Shown here: positions 32,152 through 40,850 of the stretch, in pieces | Layout: the number at the start of each line of letters is the position of its first letter | Position numbering within the stretch: the first letter of the stretch is position 1 | NCBI GenBank assembly: GCA_934448295.1 | Contig: CAKSEY010000009.1 | Location: forward strand, 1 to 64,000 | Direction: 5' to 3' | DNA length: 64,000 nt | DNA from: an uncultured Oscillospiraceae bacterium | GTDB lineage: Bacteria > Bacillota > Clostridia > Oscillospirales > Ruminococcaceae | Program-made: the position numbers and the translations under genes | Notes under the pieces: generated by a model | What the model was told of the DNA's origin: nothing | The model's input: only the letters and a program-made list of their open reading frames with translations | The model's database searches: none

Positions 32152-33621
32152 ATGCCTAAGACCGTATTGGTATTCGATTTCGGCGCTTCAAGTGCGCGCG
32201 CCATGCTCTGCCGCGTGAAGAACGGCGGATTTGAGCTGGAGGAGATACACCGCTTCCCGAACGTTCCGGTGACGGAGGGCGGACATCTCTGCTGGGACAT
32301 CGACGAGCTGTTCGAGCAGATGAAGACCGCTATCGGCTTCGGAGCGCTGAACGGCGGTTTTAACGCGATAAGCATAGACACCTGGGGAGTTGATTTCGGG
32401 CTGATAGGCAACGACGGCGCGCTCCTGGGGAAGCCGGTGCACTACCGCGACAGCCGCACTGACGGCATGGTGGAGGAGGTCTGCGCGCGTATCCCTGCGG
32501 ACAAGCTGTTCATGCAGAGCGGTATCCCGCCGCTGAACATAAACACGCTGTTCCAGCTGAGCTATCTGGTCAATCACGAAAAGGAAGAAATCTTCCGGGC
32601 AAAGCGCATGCTGATGATGCCCGACCTGTTCGCGTATCTGCTGACGGGAGCCTGCCGCTGCGAGTACACCGAGGCGACCACCTCGCAGCTCATCGACCAG
32701 TCAGCGAACGGCTGGAATGTGGGACTTATCGAGGCGCTGGGTATCCCCAAGCGGCTGTTCTGCCCGCTGATACGCCCCGGTGAGATCTACGGCGAGCTGA
32801 AGCAGGAGATCGCCGAAGAGTACCATATGGAGCCGGTCCCGGTGTATGCCTGCGCTTCGCACGACACGGCTTCGGCGGTGATGGCGGTGCCCTCCCGGGA
32901 GGAGAAGTTCGCGTTCCTGAGCTGCGGCACATGGACGCTTTTCGGCACGGAGCTCCGCCGCCCGGTGGTGAACGAAAAAGCGCTTGAAATGGGGCTTTCC
33001 AACGAGGGCGGAGCCGGCGGCACCACGACCCTGCTGAAAAATATCATGGGACTGTGGCTTATCCAGGAGACCCGCCGCTGGTACAATTCCACGCAGTGCG
33101 CGGGCTACAGCTTCGCCGACCTTGAGGGCATGGCGCGGGAGGCTCAGCCGTTCGCGAGCCTTATCGACCCGAATTCCCCCGATTTCGCGGCGCCGGACGA
33201 TATGCCGCTGAAAATCCAGGAATACTGCCGGAAAACAGGTCAGCCCGTCCCGGAAGCTCCCGGGGAGATAATGCGCTGCATTTACCAGAGCCTTGCGTGC
33301 GAATTCGCGCTGACGATGGGAGAGATCTCCGGGCTGACGAACAGCTGCTGGGATAAGATACACATGATCGGCGGCGGTACAAAGGATAAGCTGCTGTGCC
33401 AGCTCACCGCTGACGCATCGGGAGTGACCGCCGTGGCGGGTCCCGCGGAGGCTACGGCGCTCGGCAACGGTATTTCCACGCTTATCGCCCTCGGCGAGAT
33501 ACGCGATATCCGCGAAGCGCGCCAGATGATCGTTAACTCCGGGCTGACGCAGGAGTTCGCTCCGCAGGGCCACGAGGAGTGGCTGCCTGTGCTGGAACGT
33601 TACAGGTCTCTTACAAGATGA
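32152..33621 (+). CDS. rhaB: Rhamnulokinase
   Basis: A 489-residue FGGY-family sugar kinase; the closest match by pattern is rhamnulokinase (L-rhamnulose + ATP to L-rhamnulose-1-phosphate). It begins VLVFDFGASSARAMLCRVKN, has ISIDTWGVDFGLIGNDG and PVHYRDSRTDGM in the N-terminal lobe, and FLSCGTWTLFGTE plus the adenosine-binding HMIGGGTKDKLLCQLTADAS in the C-terminal lobe. It supplies the substrate for the aldolase encoded upstream. No isomerase or transporter is in the operon, so the pathway is only partly present here. Terminator follows. Confidence 0.9.
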   Translation: MPKTVLVFDFGASSARAMLCRVKNGGFELEEIHRFPNVPVTEGGHLCWDIDELFEQMKTAIGFGALNGGFNAISIDTWGVDFGLIGNDGALLGKPVHYRDSRTDGMVEEVCARIPADKLFMQSGIPPLNINTLFQLSYLVNHEKEEIFRAKRMLMMPDLFAYLLTGACRCEYTEATTSQLIDQSANGWNVGLIEALGIPKRLFCPLIRPGEIYGELKQEIAEEYHMEPVPVYACASHDTASAVMAVPSREEKFAFLSCGTWTLFGTELRRPVVNEKALEMGLSNEGGAGGTTTLLKNIMGLWLIQETRRWYNSTQCAGYSFADLEGMAREAQPFASLIDPNSPDFAAPDDMPLKIQEYCRKTGQPVPEAPGEIMRCIYQSLACEFALTMGEISGLTNSCWDKIHMIGGGTKDKLLCQLTADASGVTAVAGPAEATALGNGISTLIALGEIRDIREARQMIVNSGLTQEFAPQGHEEWLPVLERYRSLTR

Positions 33622-33649
33622 ATCAGGGCGTAGGTTCTGCCGATTTTCT

Positions 33650-33683
33650 ATCCGGAAGTCCGATTGGATTTCCGGATTTTTTT
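33650..33683 (+). terminator. Terminator after rhaB
   Basis: ATCCGGAA/TTCCGGAT stem, 12-nt loop and a seven-T tail. Confidence 0.85.
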
Positions 33684-33693
33684 CCCGCAGGTC

Positions 33694-33722
33694 TTGACAG
33701 AAAGCGAAACGCGTGCTATAAT
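33694..33722 (+). promoter_or_regulatory. Consensus promoter of the tetR-DUF998 operon
   Basis: TTGACA, 17-nt spacer, TATAAT. Confidence 0.85.
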
Positions 33723-33725
33723 CAT

Positions 33726-33741
33726 ACTAACGAACGTTAGT
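33726..33741. promoter_or_regulatory. TetR-type operator
   Basis: ACTAACG-AA-CGTTAGT palindrome (7-bp arms) starts 4 nt after the -10 and covers the expected transcription start, 13 nt before the TetR-family start codon. Its form is typical of TetR-family self-repression sites. Confidence 0.75.
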
Positions 33742-33754
33742 TAGCGAGGTGCCC

Positions 33755-34384
33755 ATGAAACAGGAAGATACCAAAAAAATGATACTTGAAGCGGCGCTGG
33801 AGCTGTTTTCGGAAAACGGATACGATTCCGTGAGCGTTGGTCAGATCGCCGCAGCGGTGGGAATAAAGGCGCCGTCGCTGTACAATCACTACCAGAGCAA
33901 GCAGGCGATTTTTGACGCGATAGTCGCCGAAATTTCAGCGCAGTATGAGCGGGACACGGCAAGGCTGGATATCCATGTCCAGGACGCGGGGCGGGACGCG
34001 CCGCTGTTCGCGCATATCACAGAGGATCATCTGGCGGAAAAGGTGCGGCAGATGTTCGTGTATTCGCTGCACGACAGAACCGTCAGCCGCTTCAGGAAGC
34101 TGATGACGATAGAGCAGTTCCGCTCCCCGCAGCTTGCCGGGCTGTACACAAAACGGTATGTCACCAGGCTGACGGAGTACCACGCGGAGCTGTTCCGGAG
34201 GCTCATCGAAGCAGGCGGTTTAATGGCTGAAAGCCCGGATACCCTTGCCGCGATGTACACCGCGCCGATAATAGTGTATCTCGGAATTTGCGACCGCCAG
34301 CCGGAAAGGGAGGCCGAGTGCCTTGAAAGGCTGGACGCTCACGTTCGGCTTTTCTACCGGACGTACAACATTGAAAAGAGGTAA
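33755..34384 (+). CDS. TetR-family transcriptional regulator
   Basis: A 209-residue repressor. The N-terminal helix-turn-helix spans about residues 8-55 (MILEAALELFSENGYDSVSV, then IAAAVGIKAPSLYNHYQSKQ). The ligand-binding C-terminus is unassigned. The ATG at 33755 follows GAGG. The operator at 33726-33741 implies autoregulation, and the membrane protein 5 nt downstream is the obvious target. Confidence 0.9.
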   Translation: MKQEDTKKMILEAALELFSENGYDSVSVGQIAAAVGIKAPSLYNHYQSKQAIFDAIVAEISAQYERDTARLDIHVQDAGRDAPLFAHITEDHLAEKVRQMFVYSLHDRTVSRFRKLMTIEQFRSPQLAGLYTKRYVTRLTEYHAELFRRLIEAGGLMAESPDTLAAMYTAPIIVYLGICDRQPEREAECLERLDAHVRLFYRTYNIEKR

Positions 34385-34389
34385 TTTAT

Positions 34390-35037
34390 ATGAACGCGTC
34401 ATGGGAAAGAAAGCTTGGTCTGCTGGGAATCGTCAGCCTTTTGTCGTACACGGCGGCTGTGTTTTTCGCGCCGTCAGCCTACCCGGGCTACGACTGGCTG
34501 TCGCAGGCGGTGAGCGACCTGTCGGCTGATTCCGCGCCGTCAAGGACGCTCTGGAATCAGCTTTCCGCCCTGTATATGCCCTGCGGGATAGTGTGCTGCA
34601 CGCTGTGCGCCCTCGGGGTCATTGGCAGACTTAACAGACCGCTCCGCCTGGGGGTATATCTTTTTGCGGCAATGAACTGGGTTTCGGCGGTGGGCTACGC
34701 TATGTTCCCGCTGCCTACCTCCGGAAAGCCGGAGGGCTTCCAGGGAACCATGCACCTTGTCGTGACCGGAATCGTCGTGCTGCTCTCCATTGCTTCGCTG
34801 GCGCTTATCATCGCCGGAGGCTTCCGCAGAGCCGCCTGCAAATCGCTCGGAGTATCGGCGGCTGCCGCGCTTGCGCTCATGCTCCTTGGCGCGGTGGGAA
34901 CCGCTGTTGTGCCTGCGGAGTTCTTCGGAGTCCCGGAGAGATTCAGCGTTTTTGCCGCAGCGGGATTCAACGCGGCGCTTGGTATCCACCTGTTCGCGGG
35001 GAAACTCACCCCGGAGCGCAGCCGCCTGCCGGAATAA
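34390..35037 (+). CDS. DUF998 membrane protein
   Basis: A 215-residue protein with about six membrane helices. The family motif YPGYDWLSQAVSDLSADSAP near residues 31-50 identifies DUF998. Function is unknown for the family. It is cotranscribed with a TetR regulator, which suggests response to a small hydrophobic or toxic ligand (inference). Confidence 0.88.
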   Translation: MNASWERKLGLLGIVSLLSYTAAVFFAPSAYPGYDWLSQAVSDLSADSAPSRTLWNQLSALYMPCGIVCCTLCALGVIGRLNRPLRLGVYLFAAMNWVSAVGYAMFPLPTSGKPEGFQGTMHLVVTGIVVLLSIASLALIIAGGFRRAACKSLGVSAAAALALMLLGAVGTAVVPAEFFGVPERFSVFAAAGFNAALGIHLFAGKLTPERSRLPE

Positions 35038-35064
35038 CAGCGCCGGAATTTATGCCCTCTTCGC

Positions 35065-35093
35065 TTGACTTTATGCCATATTCATGCTATAAT
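35065..35093 (+). promoter_or_regulatory. Promoter of the TIR protein pair
   Basis: TTGACT, 17-nt spacer, TATAAT. The leader contains ACGGAG-GTCA-CTCCGT (35127-35142), a small inverted repeat holding a GGAGG, followed at 35141 by GTG GCT TAA, a two-codon frame. Confidence 0.75.
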
Positions 35094-35170
35094 ATTTAGT
35101 AGTATAATAGAAACATGTGATTTTGAACGGAGGTCACTCCGTGGCTTAACGACAGCGAGGTATACATATT

Positions 35171-38104
35171 ATGGCAGTATTATTGTGCCGCTGCTGCGGT
35201 GCGCGGCTTGAATACGGACAGGGAACGCGGGTGGTCAGATGCGGCTGGTGCGGCGTTCAGCAGACTATCCCGATACTGGATTTTGACGAAAAGGCGCTTC
35301 TGTGGGAGCGCGCCGAGGAGCTCCGCCGGGGCGGGGAATACGACCGCGCTATGTCGCTGTACGAGCAGGTGTCTCAGATGTCGCCGGACGACCCGGACGT
35401 CTACTGGGCGAAGGTACTCTGCCGGTACGGCGTCGAATATGTCGAGGAGCCCGTCACGCACAAAAGGGTCCCGACGATAAACCGGATACAGTATTCCCCG
35501 GTGATAGACGACCCGGATTACCGGAAAGCCGTAGGAATTGCGGAGAACGGAGACCAGCGCAGGATATATATTCTGGAGGCCCAGGCGCTGGACGCGCTGC
35601 GTAAAAGGATACTTTCCGTTTCCCTCAGCGAAAAGCCCTGCGATATATTCATCTGCTACAAGGAAAGCGACCAGAGCGGCAGGCGGACGGAGGATTCCGC
35701 GCTGGCGGCGGGACTTTACAGGGCGCTTTCCGCCGAGGGCTGGCGGGTGTTCTTTTCGCGCGTGACCCTCGAAAACAAGGCGGGCACGGAGTTCGAGCCG
35801 TACATCTTTGCGGCGCTGAATTCCGCCAGGATCATGCTGGTGGTGGGAACTTCCCCCGACAACATGAACGCGGTGTGGGTGAAAAACGAATGGAGCAGGT
35901 ACCTCGCCCGCATGACTGAAAAGGGCGAGGGCACCCTTGTCCCGCTTTATAAGGGAATGCTCCGGGAAAATCTTCCGGCGGAGTTCAGGCACCTCCATGC
36001 CATGGATATGTCCGAGCCGGATTTTGAGGCGGAGCTTATCCGGGGTATAAGAAAGCTGCTGAGCACCCATGGATCAGCCCCCGAGCAGAAGCGGGAGGCT
36101 CCCACGGACGTTTCCGGAATGCTGCGCCGCGCCGAACTTTTCCTGGAGGACAGGGACTTCGAAAGGGCTGACGAGCTCTGCGAAAGGGCGCTGGACTGCG
36201 AACCCGAGAACGCGCGGGCGTATCTCGTCAAGCTGCTTGCGGAATACCATATCACAGCGGCGGATAAGCTGCACGAATGTGCCGGGGATTTTACGCGCTC
36301 CGGGAATTATGCCAGGGCGATGCGCTTTGGCGATGAAGGTCTGAAATCGTGGCTGGAAAACGAAGCGGCTCTTGCCCGGGAGGAGCTCGAGCGGCTCCAG
36401 GCTGAGCGCACCGAGGCGGAAAAGGAACAGACCCTTGAACGCGCAAGGCGGCTTGCCGAATCGGCGGACAACAGGGCGGACCTGCTTGAAGCGGCTTCGC
36501 TGTTAAAGGGGCTTGGCGATTACCGGGACAGCGCCGAGCTTTATACGCGCTGCATGGCCGTGTTGAACGCGCTGAATGACGAGGAGACCCGCGCCAGGCT
36601 GCTGAGATACGCCGAGGAACAGGCGGCTGCCGGGCGCAGGAAGAAACAGCGCCGCGCCACCGCGATATCGGCTGCGGCGGTATGTCTGCTCACGGCTGCG
36701 GGGATCACGATAAAGGTGGCGCAGAATTCCATGAGGATAGAGCGTTACAGGAGAGCCGCCGCCGTTTCTGAAAGCTGGAGCATGACCAGCGCTGTCACCC
36801 AGTCTCCGGCGCAGCAGGAAGCCCCCGCGGATACCCGGCAGAGCCAGTACGAGACGGCGCTTGACCTGTTCGATGGCGGAAGCTACGACCAGGCTGCGGA
36901 AATATTCGGGGAGCTGGGCGACTATCTGGACAGCCGGGAGTACGCGCTGCGTTCAGGGTACAGCGCCGCGAAAATCCTGGAGGATAACGGGGATTTCCGT
37001 GAAGCGGCGCGTAAATACGAGGCTCTCGGCGAGTTTTCCGACAGCCCGGAGCGCGCCCGGGACTGCCGCTATTCCCAGGCGGAGAAGCTGCTCGGCGAGG
37101 AAAGCTACACCGCCGCGCTGTCCATTCTGCAAGACCTTGACGGGTACAAGGACAGCGAAGAGCTCACAAAGCGGGCGTATTCCGGCAGCGGAAAGCAGCT
37201 CCTTGCCGATGGGAAATACGAAAGGGCGCTTGAAGCTTTCGAAAACGCGGGCGACCAGGCTTCCGAGGAGCTGGTGACCGAGGCGCAGTATGGCTATTCC
37301 GCAGCGCTTATTTCGGCGGAGCAGTACCCGGAAGCCCTGGTTTACCTGGAAAGGCTCAGCGGATACAGGGATTCCGACGAGCTGTACAGACAGGCGCAGT
37401 ACGGCTATGCGATAAAGCTGCGCGGCTCCGGCTACTACGACGACGCGATAGAAATACTGACCGGGCTTGACGGCTGGTCGGATTCCGCGCAGCAGCTTGC
37501 GGAGACCATCGACATGAAACGGCGGGACGTCCAGCCCGGCGACATTGTCACGCTCGGAAGCTGGACGCAGGGCAAGTCCGGCGAGATACAGCCTATCGAG
37601 TGGATAGTCATGAAGCGGGAGGGGAACAGGGCGCTTGTCACCACAAGGTACCTCATGGATTTCATGCAGTACGGCGCGCTTTACTGGAAGGACAGCTCCG
37701 TCCGGGAATGGCTCAACGGCACGTTTTACAACGGCGCGTTCACCGAGACGGAAAAGCTTGCGGTGACTGAAACCACCCTCACGGATAAGCTCGGGAACCA
37801 GACCGCCGATATGCTGTTCATACCCAACTGGGAGGAAGCGCACGACTGTCTCGCCAAGGATATGCTCCGCACGGATTATTCCGAATGGGGGGAGCAGAAG
37901 CTGAAAGAGGCTGTGCAGCCCACTCTGCCGCAGGGCACCAGCTACGCAAGCTGGTACGGCGACCCCTACTGGCTGAGGGATATCGGGGACGATATGCGGG
38001 TATGCAGCCTGGACAGCATGGGTCATCTGTCGTCTGATACTTTGTATAACGAGGAGCGGATAGGCGTCCGCCCGGCGATGTGGATAGAATTGGGTGAACT
38101 ATAA
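35171..38104 (+). CDS. Zinc-ribbon/TIR/TPR membrane protein with DUF6273 domain
   Basis: A 977-residue protein. In order: a zinc ribbon (Cys6/9 and Cys24/27), a short TPR-like helix pair (about 36-80), and a TIR domain (about 155-250: CDIFICYKESDQSGRRTEDS, WRVFFSRVTLENKAGTEFEP, WVKNEWSRYL). A second TPR-like stretch follows (about 310-480), then one membrane helix (about 495-516), outer TPR/Sel1-like repeats with recurring DYxDS/GYxDS (about 556-780) and a C-terminal DUF6273 domain (about 787-975, SSVREWLNGTFYNGAFTETE, ERIGVRPAMWIEL). Glu240 is in the position of the catalytic glutamate of TIR NADases. The TIR part is cytoplasmic and DUF6273 probably outside. The stop overlaps the next start (TAATG). 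Confidence 0.85.
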   Translation: MAVLLCRCCGARLEYGQGTRVVRCGWCGVQQTIPILDFDEKALLWERAEELRRGGEYDRAMSLYEQVSQMSPDDPDVYWAKVLCRYGVEYVEEPVTHKRVPTINRIQYSPVIDDPDYRKAVGIAENGDQRRIYILEAQALDALRKRILSVSLSEKPCDIFICYKESDQSGRRTEDSALAAGLYRALSAEGWRVFFSRVTLENKAGTEFEPYIFAALNSARIMLVVGTSPDNMNAVWVKNEWSRYLARMTEKGEGTLVPLYKGMLRENLPAEFRHLHAMDMSEPDFEAELIRGIRKLLSTHGSAPEQKREAPTDVSGMLRRAELFLEDRDFERADELCERALDCEPENARAYLVKLLAEYHITAADKLHECAGDFTRSGNYARAMRFGDEGLKSWLENEAALAREELERLQAERTEAEKEQTLERARRLAESADNRADLLEAASLLKGLGDYRDSAELYTRCMAVLNALNDEETRARLLRYAEEQAAAGRRKKQRRATAISAAAVCLLTAAGITIKVAQNSMRIERYRRAAAVSESWSMTSAVTQSPAQQEAPADTRQSQYETALDLFDGGSYDQAAEIFGELGDYLDSREYALRSGYSAAKILEDNGDFREAARKYEALGEFSDSPERARDCRYSQAEKLLGEESYTAALSILQDLDGYKDSEELTKRAYSGSGKQLLADGKYERALEAFENAGDQASEELVTEAQYGYSAALISAEQYPEALVYLERLSGYRDSDELYRQAQYGYAIKLRGSGYYDDAIEILTGLDGWSDSAQQLAETIDMKRRDVQPGDIVTLGSWTQGKSGEIQPIEWIVMKREGNRALVTTRYLMDFMQYGALYWKDSSVREWLNGTFYNGAFTETEKLAVTETTLTDKLGNQTADMLFIPNWEEAHDCLAKDMLRTDYSEWGEQKLKEAVQPTLPQGTSYASWYGDPYWLRDIGDDMRVCSLDSMGHLSSDTLYNEERIGVRPAMWIELGEL

Positions 38105-40788
38105 TGGCAGCGTTTGTTTGTAGATTCTGCGGTGCGCCGCTGGAAACCGGCGGCATGCCCGTCTGCGAGTGCGGAAGTTGCAACCGGCTCCAGAGCGTCC
38201 CGCTGCTGGACAGCACAGAAAAAAGGGAGCTTATGGCGAGAGCTGAGCAGCTCCGGGGGGAGCGGCGCTTCGACAAGGCGACGCAGCTTTTCGAGAGAAT
38301 GATAAGCCTTTCCCCGCAGGACGCCGACCTTTACTGGTCGCTGGCGCTGAGCAAATTCGGGGTGCTGTTTTCCTACGACGGGGGAGTTTCGCTTTGCAGG
38401 ACGCAGGCGCATTCGTTCCTTGCGGACAGCGATTACCTCCGGGCTGTCGGCTTTGCAGAGGGCAGGCAGCGCGTATTCATGGAGCAGACCGCCGCGCAGA
38501 TAGACAAGAAGCGCCGGGAAATAGCCGGGCTTTCCGCCGGCGCGGAATATGACGCGATACTCTGCTGCCGCAGCGGAGAGGTGCAGCGCGTTTCCGGGCT
38601 GTACAGAAGGCTTGTTTCCGAGAAAATCAACGTTTTCTTTGCGGAGGTAACGCTGGACGGAAAGCCGAAAAGCGAGTGGGAGCCGTACATATTCGGCGCG
38701 CTGAATTCGGCGGGAGTGCTGATAGCGGCGCTTTCCGGCGGGGATTTCGACGAGGATGCGGCGCTGGCCGACCTCTGCGGGCGGTTCCTGTCGGGGGATA
38801 TGGCGGACAGAGCCGTGATACCCGTGCTGTACGGGATAACTCCGGGGGAGCTTCCGGCGGAGCTTGCGCGCTTCCAGGCGGTGAGCGCCGACTCCCTCGG
38901 TTTTGAGATGGACGTTGCCGCAAGCATAAGGGCGCTGCTCTCCGGCAGAGACGGCGAGGTACCGCAGGAAAAAAGCCCGCTTGTGCGCCGGGCATACATC
39001 ATGCTTTCAGACGGGGAATTCAGCGGGGCGGAAAAGCTCTGCGAAAGGATAGAGCCGCAGGCTCCCGCAGAAGCGGCGCTTATACGGCTGCTGTGCGAAT
39101 ACAGGCTGAAAAGCGAGGAGGCTCTGGGCGGGCTTTCTGCGGACATTACCCAGTCTGAGAATTACCGCCGGGCAATGCAGGGCGGCAGCGAGCCGACCCG
39201 CCTGCGGCTGAAAAAATACGCGCTGTCGGCGCAGGAAAACCTGAAGGCTGAAAACGCCCGGAGAGCGGCGATTCCCACGCTTCCGGCTGACGGCTCGGAG
39301 AAAGTATATTCGTCGGCGGTAAAGCCGATAAGGCGCAGGAGGTTACTCCCGCTGGCGGCGGCTGGAATCGCGGCTGCTGCTGCGGCTGTGGTTATCATCG
39401 TGAACTGCGCCGGGAATCCCGGCACGGCTGCTGCTGACGGCGCTTCCGTGGTCTCGGAGGAAAAAACGGAGCTTGACCGCGCCAGAGCGCTGTTTGACGA
39501 GGGGAAGTACATTGAAGCCGAGGCGGCTTTTTCCGCGCTCCCCGACCAGGAAACGGGAGCCGCCTGGGCGAAAAAATGCAGGTATATGCAGGCGGAGCAG
39601 CTTCTTGCGGAGGGCGACCCCGAAAACGCGCGGAGCATATTCTCCCGCCTTGGCGATTACGGCGATTCCGCGAAAAGGGCGATGGAGTGCGATTTCCTGT
39701 CGGCGGAGCAGGCGGAGGAGCGCGGCGAATACGAAGCGGCTGCGGCGGCCTTTGACGCGCTCGGTTCTTTTAAGAATTCCAAAGCCAGGAAGAACGGCTG
39801 CCTGTACAAGCTGGCGTCCGGGCTGCTTGAAAGCGGGGAGACGGATTCCGCGCAGGCGCTTTTTGAGAAGCTCGGGAGCTATTCCGACAGCGCGGATAAG
39901 CTGAAGGAGATTCAGTATCAGCGCGCCTACGAGCAGTACGGGCTGGGCAATTTCTCAGAGGCGTACGATATGTTCAGCGGGCTTGGCGGCTGGTCTGACA
40001 GCGCCGAAAGGGCGGAGGACGCGCTGTATCAGCAGGCGGAGAGTCTGTACGAAAGCGGACAGTACAGAGAAGCGATAAGCCCGCTCACCGGGCTTGGAGA
40101 CCGCCCCGGCTGCCGGGAGCTCCTCAATGCCTGCTGGGTCGCGGTGGCGGCGGAGAAAATCGACAGCGGCGCCAAGGACGACGCATACGATATCCTGACG
40201 TACAGGGTAGACGAGGATTACGCCCCGGCGCAGCCATATTTCACGAAGCTCCAGAACGAGCTGCTGCGCGGCGCCTCCTGGAGAAAATACCTCTGCTGGG
40301 GGAAGTACGACACGAACGGCTTCGGCTCCCCAAGCGCCGTAAAATGGCACCTGCTGCGGACTGACGGAGACCGGGCGCTCATCGCGGCTGAAAGCGCGCT
40401 GGAATACCTCCCGTTTGATGTAAACGGCGGCAGCTCGTGGGCTGAAAGCTCGCTGCGGTCGTGGCTGAACGGCGAATTTTACGACAGCGCTTTCACGGAC
40501 GGCGAGAAGCAGCTTATACTGGGATCCAGCCATGACGGCGCGCAGGACAGGGTGTTCCTGCTGAACTATGACGAGGCGGTCTCCATGTACGAGAGGACAA
40601 CGGACACAGACAGCCTCTACGCTACGTTTTACACATACGATAAGCTGCCGGACGGCTATACGGCGCTCTGCTGGGGTCGTGACGGGATACTGTCCCACCG
40701 TAAGAGCGAAACCGGGTACGAGCGGCTGTACGCTTCTCCGTCGGAGCCGAATCTGGTTTTCCCGGCGATGTGGGTGAAAATAGGCTGA
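38104..40788 (+). CDS. Paralogous membrane protein with degenerate TIR domain
   Basis: An 894-residue protein with the same plan as its upstream neighbour: zinc ribbon (Cys6/9, Cys21/23/26), TPR-like pair, TIR-like domain (about 146-230), membrane helix (about 409-436, LLPLAAAGIAAAAAAVVIIV), TPR/Sel1-like repeats with GDYGDS, GSYSDS and GGWSDS, and DUF6273 (about 722-894, SSLRSWLNGEFYDSAFTDGE). In the TIR part EPYIFGALNSAGV is kept, but FICYKES has become AILCCRSGE and the catalytic Glu region reads ALADLCGRFL, so NADase activity is unlikely. Start is one-base overlapped with the previous stop, so the two are made together. An active/inactive partner arrangement is the natural reading. Confidence 0.82.
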   Translation: MAAFVCRFCGAPLETGGMPVCECGSCNRLQSVPLLDSTEKRELMARAEQLRGERRFDKATQLFERMISLSPQDADLYWSLALSKFGVLFSYDGGVSLCRTQAHSFLADSDYLRAVGFAEGRQRVFMEQTAAQIDKKRREIAGLSAGAEYDAILCCRSGEVQRVSGLYRRLVSEKINVFFAEVTLDGKPKSEWEPYIFGALNSAGVLIAALSGGDFDEDAALADLCGRFLSGDMADRAVIPVLYGITPGELPAELARFQAVSADSLGFEMDVAASIRALLSGRDGEVPQEKSPLVRRAYIMLSDGEFSGAEKLCERIEPQAPAEAALIRLLCEYRLKSEEALGGLSADITQSENYRRAMQGGSEPTRLRLKKYALSAQENLKAENARRAAIPTLPADGSEKVYSSAVKPIRRRRLLPLAAAGIAAAAAAVVIIVNCAGNPGTAAADGASVVSEEKTELDRARALFDEGKYIEAEAAFSALPDQETGAAWAKKCRYMQAEQLLAEGDPENARSIFSRLGDYGDSAKRAMECDFLSAEQAEERGEYEAAAAAFDALGSFKNSKARKNGCLYKLASGLLESGETDSAQALFEKLGSYSDSADKLKEIQYQRAYEQYGLGNFSEAYDMFSGLGGWSDSAERAEDALYQQAESLYESGQYREAISPLTGLGDRPGCRELLNACWVAVAAEKIDSGAKDDAYDILTYRVDEDYAPAQPYFTKLQNELLRGASWRKYLCWGKYDTNGFGSPSAVKWHLLRTDGDRALIAAESALEYLPFDVNGGSSWAESSLRSWLNGEFYDSAFTDGEKQLILGSSHDGAQDRVFLLNYDEAVSMYERTTDTDSLYATFYTYDKLPDGYTALCWGRDGILSHRKSETGYERLYASPSEPNLVFPAMWVKIG

Positions 40789-40801
40789 ATCACCGGATAA
40801 A

Positions 40802-40842
40802 AAAATATCGGGGGCGGAAAGCTCCCGATACTTTTATTTGTC
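40802..40842. terminator. Terminator between the TIR pair and the ABC genes
   Basis: TATCGGG...CCCGATA stem with A-run and T-rich tail, serving convergent transcripts. Confidence 0.8.
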
Positions 40843-40850
40843 AGTGAATT

